From Actinomycetes bacterium (GTDB lineage Bacteria; Actinomycetota; Actinomycetes; Propionibacteriales; Propionibacteriaceae): DNA of 21,078 bases. The position numbers and the translations under genes were made by a program. Location: NCBI GenBank assembly GCA_023419175.1, contig JAEZYG010000025.1:1-21078 (forward strand). The letters run 5' to 3'. Under the pieces are notes generated by a model. The model worked only from the letters and a program-made list of their open reading frames with translations. It searched no databases and was not told where the DNA came from. Below are positions 7,575 to 15,547 of the stretch, piece after piece; position 1 is the stretch's first letter, and each line of letters starts with the position of its first letter.

Positions 7575-8774
7575 ATGAACGTTGAGAAAGATCTCATATA
7601 TCGCGAGATGAAATTTCACTATCCCTCTTCTTCCAATATGGAATCGTTTGCTCTCGATAGGATCACAACCCATTCTCCTATCCGTCATAAGGTGAGCAAT
7701 CCGATAGTTCTAACAGGCTGGAGAGCTCTTAGCGTCTTGGCATGTCTTATCGGTGCTGTGATCTGCCCCCTTGCAGTTGGATTAGGGGGAAATGAGCAGG
7801 AGAGCGTCAAAGAAGTCTCTATGCAAAGCGCTTTGATTGTCCGCGCTCAAATTGCGATAAGACAAGCGCGTCACGATGTAGAGATGGCATCTTTATCTTC
7901 ATCCGAACAGATGGAAAAATCCGCTCGCGATCATCTATCTGAAGCGATGATCTCTCTTTCTCAGATACCAGATAGTCATGGAGGTGTCAGAAATACTATC
8001 GCCCAGTTGAGCGGTGATCTGATCGATCAGGTCGCCCGAAGCGAAAAGGTGATCGCGCAGAAAGGCGAGGGGCTTTCCGACCTCCAAGCGAAGAGTGACG
8101 AAATCGATCTAAAATTGAACGATCTCAAGTCGAATCTTGATGATCCATATATATGGGATGAAATCCCGGGGGAGATCTGGGGAATGGGATTGGGGATAAG
8201 CCCGGTCGTTCTTTTCATTGCCTCTATTGCGGTAGCAAGACGGACGAAAAGGTTGATCAATCTGGGATTGATAACAGCGTTAGCTTTGACGTCCACGGGG
8301 GGATGGATGGGCAGTGATCTGATCGCTTCGACTTATGGATACGGCTCTGCCTATACGCGCTATTCATCTATCAAGATGCTGTCTGAAGCCGATCTTTCTC
8401 TTTCCAATCTCATGCTTCGTCAGCCTTTGGAGGGAAAGAGCGATATCGATACTGCGATTAGCTCGATCGTATCCGCCCTTGTCGATAGCGGAGTTGAAGG
8501 GGGAGAAGCGGAAAGATTAGGAGAACAAGTCCGTGTGCTCACCGAACGACTCTCAACAGCAGATGACGAAGAGCGTCTGCAGGTGATGCAAGAAGCTCAA
8601 GATCTTCAAGAAAAGATCTCCTCTATCGTGAGTGAAAATATCGATGACCTTCTCGATGATGAAAATATGGACAGTAGCGGTCAAGGTGTTCTGCCGTTGA
8701 TATCGGCTCTTTTCCTTGGAGCCGCCGTTGCCTCTGGAGTGGGTGTGACCTCGCAGATCAAGCGTTATCGTTAG
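7575..8774 (+). CDS. Four-TM membrane protein resembling GlnX of the PknG pathway
   Basis: This 399-residue protein has four predicted membrane helices: about 50-71, 203-222, 227-246 and 373-391. They enclose two extracellular helical regions (about 72-200 and 250-370), a plan like GlnX, the membrane partner of PknG in mycobacteria and corynebacteria. Each extracellular part begins with a similar helical stretch (MQSALIVRAQIAIRQARHDV and YSSIKMLSEADLSLSNLM), as in receptor four-helix sensor domains. The assignment rests on topology and on pknG two genes downstream; sequence identity is not checked. ATG 7575 has a strong AAAGGAGGG four bases upstream. It probably relays an extracellular signal to the kinase. 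The gap of 55 bases after the permease gene lacks a clear terminator. Confidence 0.62.
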   Translation: MNVEKDLIYREMKFHYPSSSNMESFALDRITTHSPIRHKVSNPIVLTGWRALSVLACLIGAVICPLAVGLGGNEQESVKEVSMQSALIVRAQIAIRQARHDVEMASLSSSEQMEKSARDHLSEAMISLSQIPDSHGGVRNTIAQLSGDLIDQVARSEKVIAQKGEGLSDLQAKSDEIDLKLNDLKSNLDDPYIWDEIPGEIWGMGLGISPVVLFIASIAVARRTKRLINLGLITALALTSTGGWMGSDLIASTYGYGSAYTRYSSIKMLSEADLSLSNLMLRQPLEGKSDIDTAISSIVSALVDSGVEGGEAERLGEQVRVLTERLSTADDEERLQVMQEAQDLQEKISSIVSENIDDLLDDENMDSSGQGVLPLISALFLGAAVASGVGVTSQIKRYR

Positions 8775-8782
8775 TAGGTTCT

Positions 8783-9895
8783 ATGCACAATTTCTCTCCT
8801 CAACCACCTGGCAGTCTCAATCGTCCATCTGACTACCACTCCTATGAACGCTATCTCAAGGCTCTTGATCGCTGGTTGTTGATAAGACGAGATGAGATCG
8901 ATGTGATCGATCGTGCGGCATCTGCTCAAGGACGTGAGGATTGCTCGGCAGATATCACCTTAAGTATGAGCCTGTGGAAGACCATCCGTTTACGAGCAGA
9001 CGAGATGATCTCACTATGGGCAGGGGGACGGGTATTAGGTCGCGAAATCGACCAGATCAATACGTTGATATGGTCGCGTCTGGGATCGCTGGACAAAGGA
9101 TCTGGCATTCACGGATTGACTCTCGCTGAAGCGACACGTTTGTCCGATGCCTTGAAAGAACAGCTTTCTACGGCATTGTCTTTACAGACGACAGCCGCTT
9201 CATGGGGACAGCTCAGTGCAGTCAAAGCCGATATTGAGCGTATCCGTCTGCTGGCGAAAAAATCTCATCTGGAATCCTGCGATCAGATGGTTCAACTCGA
9301 TCAGAAGTATCGTTCCCTAGAAGAGCAGGTAGAAGCGGGAGCAGATGTTGCTGGTTCTATCGAGGTATTGCGCGCCCAGGCAGCGCGTTTTGAAAGAGAT
9401 CTCATCATCGCCAGTAGCGGTATATCCTCAGATCTTTTCCTCAATCTGCAAAGCCGCTATGAGCAGTTGGTCAAGCGACGGGCGGAATTGGCAAAACTGA
9501 TAGATAAGGTTGTCGCCACGGTAGATCAACCTCCTGTCTATGCTCTTCCAGATGTGGATCATCTCGGTTCCATTCCTGAGGATCAGGAGGGTCAGCAGAA
9601 TTTTTCCCAGATGCTGACCAAAATCTCCACAGCGATGGATATCGTCGAGAAGGCTTATCGCCATGCAGAAGATCGGCACCGTATTCTCACCGCTTTTCGT
9701 CAGGAAAGTTCCTCTTTTACCTCTCCTGATCGGATCGCCTCTTCGCTCATTGAGATTGGCGAGAAAGTCGCATCCATCGAGGGATTGAACGAGATGGTCG
9801 ATAAGATCACCTCATCTTTACTCATCTACCGCAGCTATCTGGAATCGCAGCAGCTAGATGAGGACTCGATACGGACATATGGACAGGATGGCTAA
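8783..9895 (+). CDS. Soluble helical protein of unknown function in the pknG operon
   Basis: A 370-residue protein lacking a signal peptide and membrane segments. Most of it is predicted helix, with charged heptad-like stretches at about 150-225 and 275-345 suggesting coiled coil. The N-terminal part carries a distinctive region: HSYERYLKALDRWLLIRRDEID (quoted in part) followed by a Trp-containing segment ADEMISLWAGGRVLGREID and LIWSRLG. I do not recognise a characterised family. It lies 8 bases after the GlnX-like gene and 3 bases before pknG, so the three are almost certainly co-transcribed. A scaffold or adaptor between the membrane protein and the kinase is a reasonable inference and no more. 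The ribosome site before ATG 8783 is weak; coupling to the upstream stop is likely. Confidence 0.72.
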   Translation: MHNFSPQPPGSLNRPSDYHSYERYLKALDRWLLIRRDEIDVIDRAASAQGREDCSADITLSMSLWKTIRLRADEMISLWAGGRVLGREIDQINTLIWSRLGSLDKGSGIHGLTLAEATRLSDALKEQLSTALSLQTTAASWGQLSAVKADIERIRLLAKKSHLESCDQMVQLDQKYRSLEEQVEAGADVAGSIEVLRAQAARFERDLIIASSGISSDLFLNLQSRYEQLVKRRAELAKLIDKVVATVDQPPVYALPDVDHLGSIPEDQEGQQNFSQMLTKISTAMDIVEKAYRHAEDRHRILTAFRQESSSFTSPDRIASSLIEIGEKVASIEGLNEMVDKITSSLLIYRSYLESQQLDEDSIRTYGQDG

Positions 9896-9898
9896 GAG

Positions 9899-12361
9899 AT
9901 GAAATGTGCTGATCCGACATGTCAAGGTCTTATCGAGGATGGATATTGCAATATATGCGGACTTGTGGCTTCTGCGCACAGCGCAGAAGAGAAGACAGAA
10001 TCTGATGGCAATATTGAATCGCCAAAGCAGATACCTTCCTCAACTTCCTCCACTGTGGCGTCATTGTCCGTCTATCGGCAATCGTCCTTAGGTGAACAGC
10101 GTTCCCAATCGGTAAATATCATCTCCGCAGATGGCTGGTCGAAAAGCCCTATTTCCCGTAAGAATACAGGGTATCAATCCGAGAAAATCTTTCAATCCTG
10201 TCCTCAACCAGGCTGCTTAGGCCATATCGTCGATGGCTATTGCGATCTATGCGGTAATCCGCCTCTGGTGGTGAAAGCAGACAGTGCATCGACGGTATTG
10301 GGCACTGAATTTATTCTCCCGATGAGTAGCGATCAATTCCCCTCCTTCCCATTGGGGACTGCTTTGCTCGCCGATGCGCATTCTCGTTTCCCCCTGGCGC
10401 GTAGCCATAGACGATCCTCCATATTGGGAGAGGGGATCACCGAGGTGCCACAGGTCGATCCTCTCGATCCGGCGCAGATGGTGTTGAGTAATCCTCATGT
10501 CCCTCCGTCTAGACGTATATGTCCGAATTGTTCTCATAAGGTGGGATCGACATCCGATGAGATGGATGGCATATGTTCTCAATGCGCTACCCATTTTGAT
10601 TTTCGCCCCGCTATCGCTAAGGGAGAGATTGTCGCACGTCAATATGAAGTGGTTGGGCCTATCGCATATGGCGGAGTCGGATGGATCTATCTAGCGAAGG
10701 ATCGCAATCTGTCCGATCGGTGGGTGGTGCTGAAAGGTTTACTCAACCAAAACGATGATGATGCTGTCGAGGCGGTGAAATCGGAAGGTGAATTCCTTGC
10801 ATCTGTAGAGCACCGTTCCATCGTCGAGATCTACAACTTCGTCGAATACTGTGGGGCACGCTATATCGTCATGGAATGTGTCCCCGGTCTGTCCTTGACG
10901 CAGATGCTCAATCAGCGTCAACGCGGGGGTAATCTCAATCCCTTCCCTCTCGATTGGGTATTGGCGTATGCAATCGAAATCCTTCCCGCCTTGAGCTATT
11001 TACATGAGATGGGATTGGTCTATTGCGATTTCAAACCCGATAATGTCATGCAGGTAGGCGACAGTCTCACCTTGATCGATCTGGGATCGGTTCAAAAAAG
11101 CGGTATATCAGCCGGACCGATCTTTGCCACCGTTGGCTATCAAGCTCCAGAACTTAAAGATCAAGGTCCGTCTGTGCTCACCGATATCTACAGCGTCGGA
11201 CGTTCTTTAATGGTCATGGCGAGCGGTTCTCCTACGCTATTGACCGATTATGACTCTGTGCCGCCCGTCTCGGCAGTTCCGGCATTCAGCCAATGCGACT
11301 CTTTCTATCGTCTGGTTCAACGCTGCTGCGCTCCCTACCCGCAAGATCGTTTTCAAAGTGCTGACGATCTGCGTATTCAAGCAAGGGGAGTTCTTCGTGA
11401 GATCGCTGGATGCGCCATTGAAGGAGCCGCAAAGCTGAGCGCTGTCTCCACACTTTTCACAGCGCCAAGTAGCTATACCTCAACTCAGTCGTGGACTCAT
11501 CTGCCGCAATTGCGATTTGATCGAGACGATCAGATGGCTGAGTGGTTGGCTTCGATCACTCTAGACGATCTCCTCGAACGGCTACGGGCTTTAGATGCCG
11601 CTCCCCATCGCAGTCCAGGAATCATCTTGGCTCAGATCCACTTGGCGATCAGAACGAAAGATCTTTCTTTGGCGACTCGCTATAGCGATGAGATATTGCA
11701 CATCGATCCATGGGATTGGCGAGCAGTATGGATGAAAGGCATCATTGCTTGCGCCCAGGGAAGATGGGAGGAAGCTGTAAAAGCATTTAATACCGTCTAT
11801 TCCCAATTGCCAGGGGAATTAGCGGTGAAATTCGCTCTCGCTTTCGCCTGTGAACACGATGGACGTTATCAACTTGCTGAACAGCTCTATGCGATCTGCG
11901 CTTCAACCGACGCTGCCTATGTGACCCCATCAGCCTTCGCTTTGGCTCGACTACGTAAACAGCGTGGGGATCGTCCAGGTGTATTGGCAGCTCTCGGCAT
12001 GGTATCGACGACATCTCGCGGTTATGCCGAGGCGCGCTTTATGCGAATCCAGATGAGCGTGAAAGAAGCCTCCACCTGTGAGGAGCTGGTCGATGCTTAT
12101 GATGCGGTGAAAAAGAGCGGTTATGACCCGGTGACCTCTGCCCAGATGATGATCGATATTCTCAACCGTCTCATCGAACAGATCAGGCGAGAGCGCGTCG
12201 TACCGAAGCTGATCTTGAATGGGAAGGAAATCAGCGAGAGAAGGCTGAGAAGCGAGTTGGAATCCTCCTATCTCACCTTGGCAAGGTGGAGTGAGGATAG
12301 CGAACAGAAACGTCTATTGATGGCATTGGCCGATCAGCAACGTAGATGGAGCTTGATATGA
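9899..12361 (+). CDS. pknG: PknG-type serine/threonine protein kinase with three zinc ribbons
   Basis: An 820-residue soluble kinase of the PknG family. Order: zinc ribbon 1 (C3, C8, C17, C20), zinc ribbon 2 (C101, C106, C115, C118), rubredoxin-like module (C208, C211, C226, C229), kinase domain (about 245-510) and TPR-like helical repeats (about 560-760). Kinase motifs are the glycine loop GPIAYGGVGWIYLA (253-266), ATP lysine K279, catalytic loop YCDFKPDN (D377, N382, no HRD arginine), metal motif DLG at 394-396 and APE at 416-418. The missing HRD arginine and DLG are PknG traits, meaning no activation-loop phosphorylation is required. M. tuberculosis PknG (750 aa) has only the rubredoxin module; two ribbons are extra here. 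PknG controls 2-oxoglutarate metabolism via FHA protein GarA in mycobacteria. The stop overlaps the phosphatase start (ATGA). Confidence 0.95.
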   Translation: MKCADPTCQGLIEDGYCNICGLVASAHSAEEKTESDGNIESPKQIPSSTSSTVASLSVYRQSSLGEQRSQSVNIISADGWSKSPISRKNTGYQSEKIFQSCPQPGCLGHIVDGYCDLCGNPPLVVKADSASTVLGTEFILPMSSDQFPSFPLGTALLADAHSRFPLARSHRRSSILGEGITEVPQVDPLDPAQMVLSNPHVPPSRRICPNCSHKVGSTSDEMDGICSQCATHFDFRPAIAKGEIVARQYEVVGPIAYGGVGWIYLAKDRNLSDRWVVLKGLLNQNDDDAVEAVKSEGEFLASVEHRSIVEIYNFVEYCGARYIVMECVPGLSLTQMLNQRQRGGNLNPFPLDWVLAYAIEILPALSYLHEMGLVYCDFKPDNVMQVGDSLTLIDLGSVQKSGISAGPIFATVGYQAPELKDQGPSVLTDIYSVGRSLMVMASGSPTLLTDYDSVPPVSAVPAFSQCDSFYRLVQRCCAPYPQDRFQSADDLRIQARGVLREIAGCAIEGAAKLSAVSTLFTAPSSYTSTQSWTHLPQLRFDRDDQMAEWLASITLDDLLERLRALDAAPHRSPGIILAQIHLAIRTKDLSLATRYSDEILHIDPWDWRAVWMKGIIACAQGRWEEAVKAFNTVYSQLPGELAVKFALAFACEHDGRYQLAEQLYAICASTDAAYVTPSAFALARLRKQRGDRPGVLAALGMVSTTSRGYAEARFMRIQMSVKEASTCEELVDAYDAVKKSGYDPVTSAQMMIDILNRLIEQIRRERVVPKLILNGKEISERRLRSELESSYLTLARWSEDSEQKRLLMALADQQRRWSLI

Positions 12362-13302
12362 GCGACCATTGCCCACATCAGGATCGTAATCTCGATTCCC
12401 GCCCTAAATCCACGTGGACTCTATGGGTCTATGAGGCAGATGACAAGGAGATTCTCAGCATATGTCCTCAATGCTCCCATAGGGTCAGTATCGATGGATA
12501 CTGTCAGCAGTGCGGTCTTAAAGCTCCGCTGATTCGCGATCACTATGAGGTAGGCGATGGTGTGAGCGTCCATGCCGTGACCGATCGCGGACGCAGACAT
12601 AGTGCTAACGAGGATGCCATCGCGGCGGGAAAGGATATGTCCACCTCATCTGCTTTCATCATCGTCGCAGACGGAGTGTCGAGCGCTCCTGGTTCGGCAA
12701 CGGCAGCTCTCGCTGCAGTGGAGGCGGCTGGTCAGTCGATGATGAGATCTTTGCAAGACGAGGAGGAAGGCTCCAGCGCAGCTCGCAAAGCTGTCGATCA
12801 AGCCAATGAGGCGATACAGGCTTTAGATAGCTATCCAACCTGTTCTTCCACCATTGCGATTGGGTGGTATCACAAAGGATATATTCACTCGGCCACGATT
12901 GGGGATTCTCGCGTCTATTGGATCGCGGATGGCTCATCACCTCAGATGGTGAGCCGAGATGATTCTCTAGCTCAAGAGGCGATCGAGTCAGGAGCAGATC
13001 CTAGTGAGACCTATCACGGATCTTGCGCCCATGTCATCACCCGTTGGCTGGGGGCAGACGCTCCAGATCTGAAACCGACATATCGCTGCCATCAGCTCTC
13101 CACCTCTGGATGGCTGATGGTCTGCTCGGATGGTTTGTGGAATGAATTTAGCGATGATATGCAAGGAATTTCATTGACTGTCGATGAACCGATCCGTACC
13201 CTCCTTACCTCCTGGGTGGACTGGGTGAATAGTCGGGGAGGGAAAGACAATATATCCGTAGGACTCATTCGCGTCAGCTTTGATGATGAGCTGAGGAAAT
13301 AG
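12358..13302 (+). CDS. PP2C-family Ser/Thr phosphatase with N-terminal zinc ribbon
   Basis: A 314-residue protein (counted from ATG 12358) with a CX2C...CX2C ribbon (C36, C39, C49, C52; SIDGYCQQCG matches the ribbons of the adjacent kinase) followed by a complete PP2C domain (about 68-308). Metal and catalytic landmarks are NED (84-86), ADGVS (104-108), GDSR (182-185), SDG (257-259) and GGKDN (294-298), all intact. It is expected to remove phosphate from the kinase or its substrates. I place the start at 12358 because it overlaps the pknG stop (ATGA) and has GGAG six bases upstream. An in-frame ATG at 12346 would put that ribosome site inside the gene. Kinase and phosphatase are thus translationally coupled. 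Confidence 0.94.
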   Translation: MSDHCPHQDRNLDSRPKSTWTLWVYEADDKEILSICPQCSHRVSIDGYCQQCGLKAPLIRDHYEVGDGVSVHAVTDRGRRHSANEDAIAAGKDMSTSSAFIIVADGVSSAPGSATAALAAVEAAGQSMMRSLQDEEEGSSAARKAVDQANEAIQALDSYPTCSSTIAIGWYHKGYIHSATIGDSRVYWIADGSSPQMVSRDDSLAQEAIESGADPSETYHGSCAHVITRWLGADAPDLKPTYRCHQLSTSGWLMVCSDGLWNEFSDDMQGISLTVDEPIRTLLTSWVDWVNSRGGKDNISVGLIRVSFDDELRK

Positions 13303-13394
13303 ATGGGATTGTGAGATAAGAATGCCTCTGTAGAGACAAACTGTGAACAGCTTAGAGAGGGTAGGGTTATATCATCAGACGATTGAGGTGAGGT

Positions 13395-14687
13395 ATGGCG
13401 CAGTTTTCCGCAGAGGTCTTTCATAATGAATTTCTTGACGAAGGGGAGACCGATGTCAACGCGATCATCAGGATGAAAGTCAGCGATACAGGTCGAGCTG
13501 GCAGCGATGGAGCAGCCGGTGAGATCATCATCATCGATTCGTCAGCTTCGATGGGGCAACGGGCAATGATGGCGGCTCGACAAGCAGCTATGGTGGCTCT
13601 CGACCATATCTATGATGGAACATATTTCGCGATTGTGTCGGGAACTCATCAAGCCTATCTCGCCTATCCTCTCGTCCAATCAGGGCCGGGAATGGTGATG
13701 ATGACCCCACGGACAAGGGCAGAAGCTAAGGCGGCGATCTCACGTCTGCAATCCAATGGAGGGACGGCTATTGGAGCATGGCTTGAACTCACACGGAATC
13801 TTTTCCTCTCGATGGGGGAGCAGGTCACCCAACGACATGCCCTCTTGCTGACCGATGGAGCCAATGAGCACGAAAGTCCACAAGCGTTTGAACGGGCTCT
13901 TACAAGCTGTGATGGGATTTTTCAATGTGATTGCCGCGGGGTGGGGACTCGTTGGAAGGTCGAAGAGGTGCGCGCTATCGCCTCCCGTTTGATGGGGACG
14001 GTCGATATCATTCCTCAAGCGACGATGCTCAGTCGAGAATTCGCTCAAATCATGACGGAATCCATGAGAAGAGGGGTGTCCAAAGCCGATTTAAGAATTT
14101 GGATTCCTCAAGGTGCTCAGCTTCTCTTCGCCCGTCAGGTATCTCCTCATCTCGATGATCTAACGCCCAAGGCTAAGAGGATCAATCCTCTCACCATTGA
14201 GGTGCCGACCGGGGCATGGGGAGATGAGGAACGCGACTATCACATCTGTGTGCGCCTCCCTGCGCGTAGTGTCGGACAAGAACAGTTGGCGGCTCGCGTT
14301 CAATTGCTTACCGCTGGAGTGGTGAGAGCTCAAGGTTTGGTGAAAGCCGTCTGGTCAAATGACCATCATATGACCGCTATCATTAACGATCACGTTGCCC
14401 ACTACACCGGACAGGTTGAATTGGCTGAAGCGATCCAGGCAGGACTCAGCGCTCGTCGCGTGGGAGATCTGGATACGGCGACTCGCCAATTGGGCAGAGC
14501 TGTCCAGTTAGCTGAGCAGACGGGTAATGTTGAGGCGACGAAGCGTTTGACGAAGGTCGTCGATGTGGTCGATGTCGCCACGGGAACTGTCAAGCTCAAA
14601 GCTCATATTGAGCGGGCAGACGAGATGGCTCTCGATACGGCTTCAACGAAGACGACTCCAGGTCCTAAGGAGAATGCTGAGCGATGA
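13395..14687 (+). CDS. VWA-domain protein, TerY-like partner of the kinase/phosphatase pair
   Basis: A 430-residue soluble protein with a von Willebrand A domain at about 40-225. The metal-ion-dependent adhesion site is complete: DSSAS (D48, S50, S52), T124 in NGGTAIG and D154 in LTDGANE. A beta-rich region (about 230-320) and a helical C-terminus with a TPR-like pair (about 345-400) follow. A VWA protein beside a PP2C phosphatase and a zinc-ribbon kinase is the arrangement named the TerY-P triad in tellurite-type stress systems, so a role as metal-dependent adaptor is inferred. The 92 bases before it lack a clear terminator. GAGGTGAGG precedes ATG 13395, and a -10-like TATCAT (13370-13375) has no matching -35. 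The stop overlaps the FHA start (ATGA). Confidence 0.88.
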   Translation: MAQFSAEVFHNEFLDEGETDVNAIIRMKVSDTGRAGSDGAAGEIIIIDSSASMGQRAMMAARQAAMVALDHIYDGTYFAIVSGTHQAYLAYPLVQSGPGMVMMTPRTRAEAKAAISRLQSNGGTAIGAWLELTRNLFLSMGEQVTQRHALLLTDGANEHESPQAFERALTSCDGIFQCDCRGVGTRWKVEEVRAIASRLMGTVDIIPQATMLSREFAQIMTESMRRGVSKADLRIWIPQGAQLLFARQVSPHLDDLTPKAKRINPLTIEVPTGAWGDEERDYHICVRLPARSVGQEQLAARVQLLTAGVVRAQGLVKAVWSNDHHMTAIINDHVAHYTGQVELAEAIQAGLSARRVGDLDTATRQLGRAVQLAEQTGNVEATKRLTKVVDVVDVATGTVKLKAHIERADEMALDTASTKTTPGPKENAER

Positions 14688-15520
14688 CGATGAAGACATG
14701 TCCGATCTGTCAGATTGAAAGCGATGAGAGCGCATTCTTCTGCGAAAAATGCGGATATGACTATTTAACAGGCGTAAAGCCACGGACGGTGAGCGACGAT
14801 GAGCTTTCCATCTATGACGATCAGAATGCCGATTCTCGCCTGGAGATAGATTCTGATCCTTCTCTAGAAAATGAGGAGCGCTCGTCTATTTTCACCATGC
14901 CGAAAGCAGAGCGTTTCCAAGATGAGAAATCTGACGAAGCAGACGAGGAATTAGCTGTCATCGTTCCTATCGATCTACCGGATGAGAAGAATTCATCTTC
15001 GCTAGAGGAAAACTGTGAGCGTGACGATCATCTAGGTGCGATAGATGATCGTCACGATGAACAAAGAGCAGATTCTCTCCTGGTTCATCGGGTGGATGAA
15101 GGCGTTGATAATGGCGCGCCGGCGGATTCTTCATGGGTCTATGAATTGTGGATTGATCCGGAATGGTATCGGATGCAGCAAGCTCCCGACCCTCTACCGT
15201 CTCCAGGTCACCCGCGCATCGGTCTGATTACGAGCGATCAGATGGTGATCGGACGCGCAGTTCCCGGTGTGCATGTCGATCTTCCCTGCGGGAATGATTC
15301 AGGAGTATCGCGATCTCACGCTCGTCTCAGCACCGACGGGAAAAGATGGTTCATCGAGGATCTGGGCTCGTCTAATGGAACCTATATCGGGAAGGTCGAT
15401 GAGCCCTTGCCGACAGAACCGATCGACCAGAGCTATGAGCTGGGTCCGCATGATCGCATCTATGTGGGTTCGTGGACGAGGATCGTCATCCGTCCAGCAT
15501 TGAAACAAGAGATTGTCTAA
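14684..15520 (+). CDS. FHA-domain protein with N-terminal zinc ribbon
   Basis: A 278-residue protein: zinc ribbon (C6, C9, C20, C23), a long Asp/Glu/Ser-rich linker (about 30-150) likely disordered, a Trp/Tyr segment ELWIDPEWYRMQQ, and a C-terminal FHA domain (about 180-270). FHA phosphothreonine-binding landmarks are present: GR at 190-191, SRSH at 209-212 and SSNGT at 229-233. It is the likely reader of phosphorylation by the kinase. It is not an obvious GarA/OdhI equivalent: it is about twice as long, and I see no ETTxT-type N-terminal phospho-motif; SIFTMP near residue 68 is the clearest threonine in the linker. It is coupled to the VWA gene by an ATGA overlap (an in-frame ATG also occurs at 14690). 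A perfect hairpin lies in the linker-coding part. Confidence 0.92.
   Translation: MTMKTCPICQIESDESAFFCEKCGYDYLTGVKPRTVSDDELSIYDDQNADSRLEIDSDPSLENEERSSIFTMPKAERFQDEKSDEADEELAVIVPIDLPDEKNSSSLEENCERDDHLGAIDDRHDEQRADSLLVHRVDEGVDNGAPADSSWVYELWIDPEWYRMQQAPDPLPSPGHPRIGLITSDQMVIGRAVPGVHVDLPCGNDSGVSRSHARLSTDGKRWFIEDLGSSNGTYIGKVDEPLPTEPIDQSYELGPHDRIYVGSWTRIVIRPALKQEIV
15020..15056. repeat. Perfect 15-bp inverted repeat inside the FHA gene
   Basis: CGTGACGATCATCTA (15020-15034) and TAGATGATCGTCACG (15042-15056) are exact reverse complements separated by seven bases. They lie in the part encoding the acidic linker (reading ERDDHLGAIDDRHDE), and a strong mRNA hairpin is expected. No T-tract follows, so it is not an intrinsic terminator. 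Confidence 0.85.
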
Positions 15521-15547
15521 TTCCGTCCTTTAGTAAAGTGAAGCCAC

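Noticed and set aside
12346..12357. Upstream in-frame ATG for the PP2C gene
   Set aside because: It would bury the GGAG ribosome site inside the coding sequence. ATG 12358 has correct spacing and the ATGA overlap with pknG.
14684..15520. FHA protein as the GarA/OdhI orthologue
   Set aside because: It is too long, carries a zinc ribbon and acidic linker, and shows no ETTxT-type phosphorylation motif at the N-terminus.
15521..15547. preQ1 riboswitch before the queuosine-precursor transporter
   Set aside because: Only 27 bases separate the genes, too short for the aptamer, and no characteristic motif is present.
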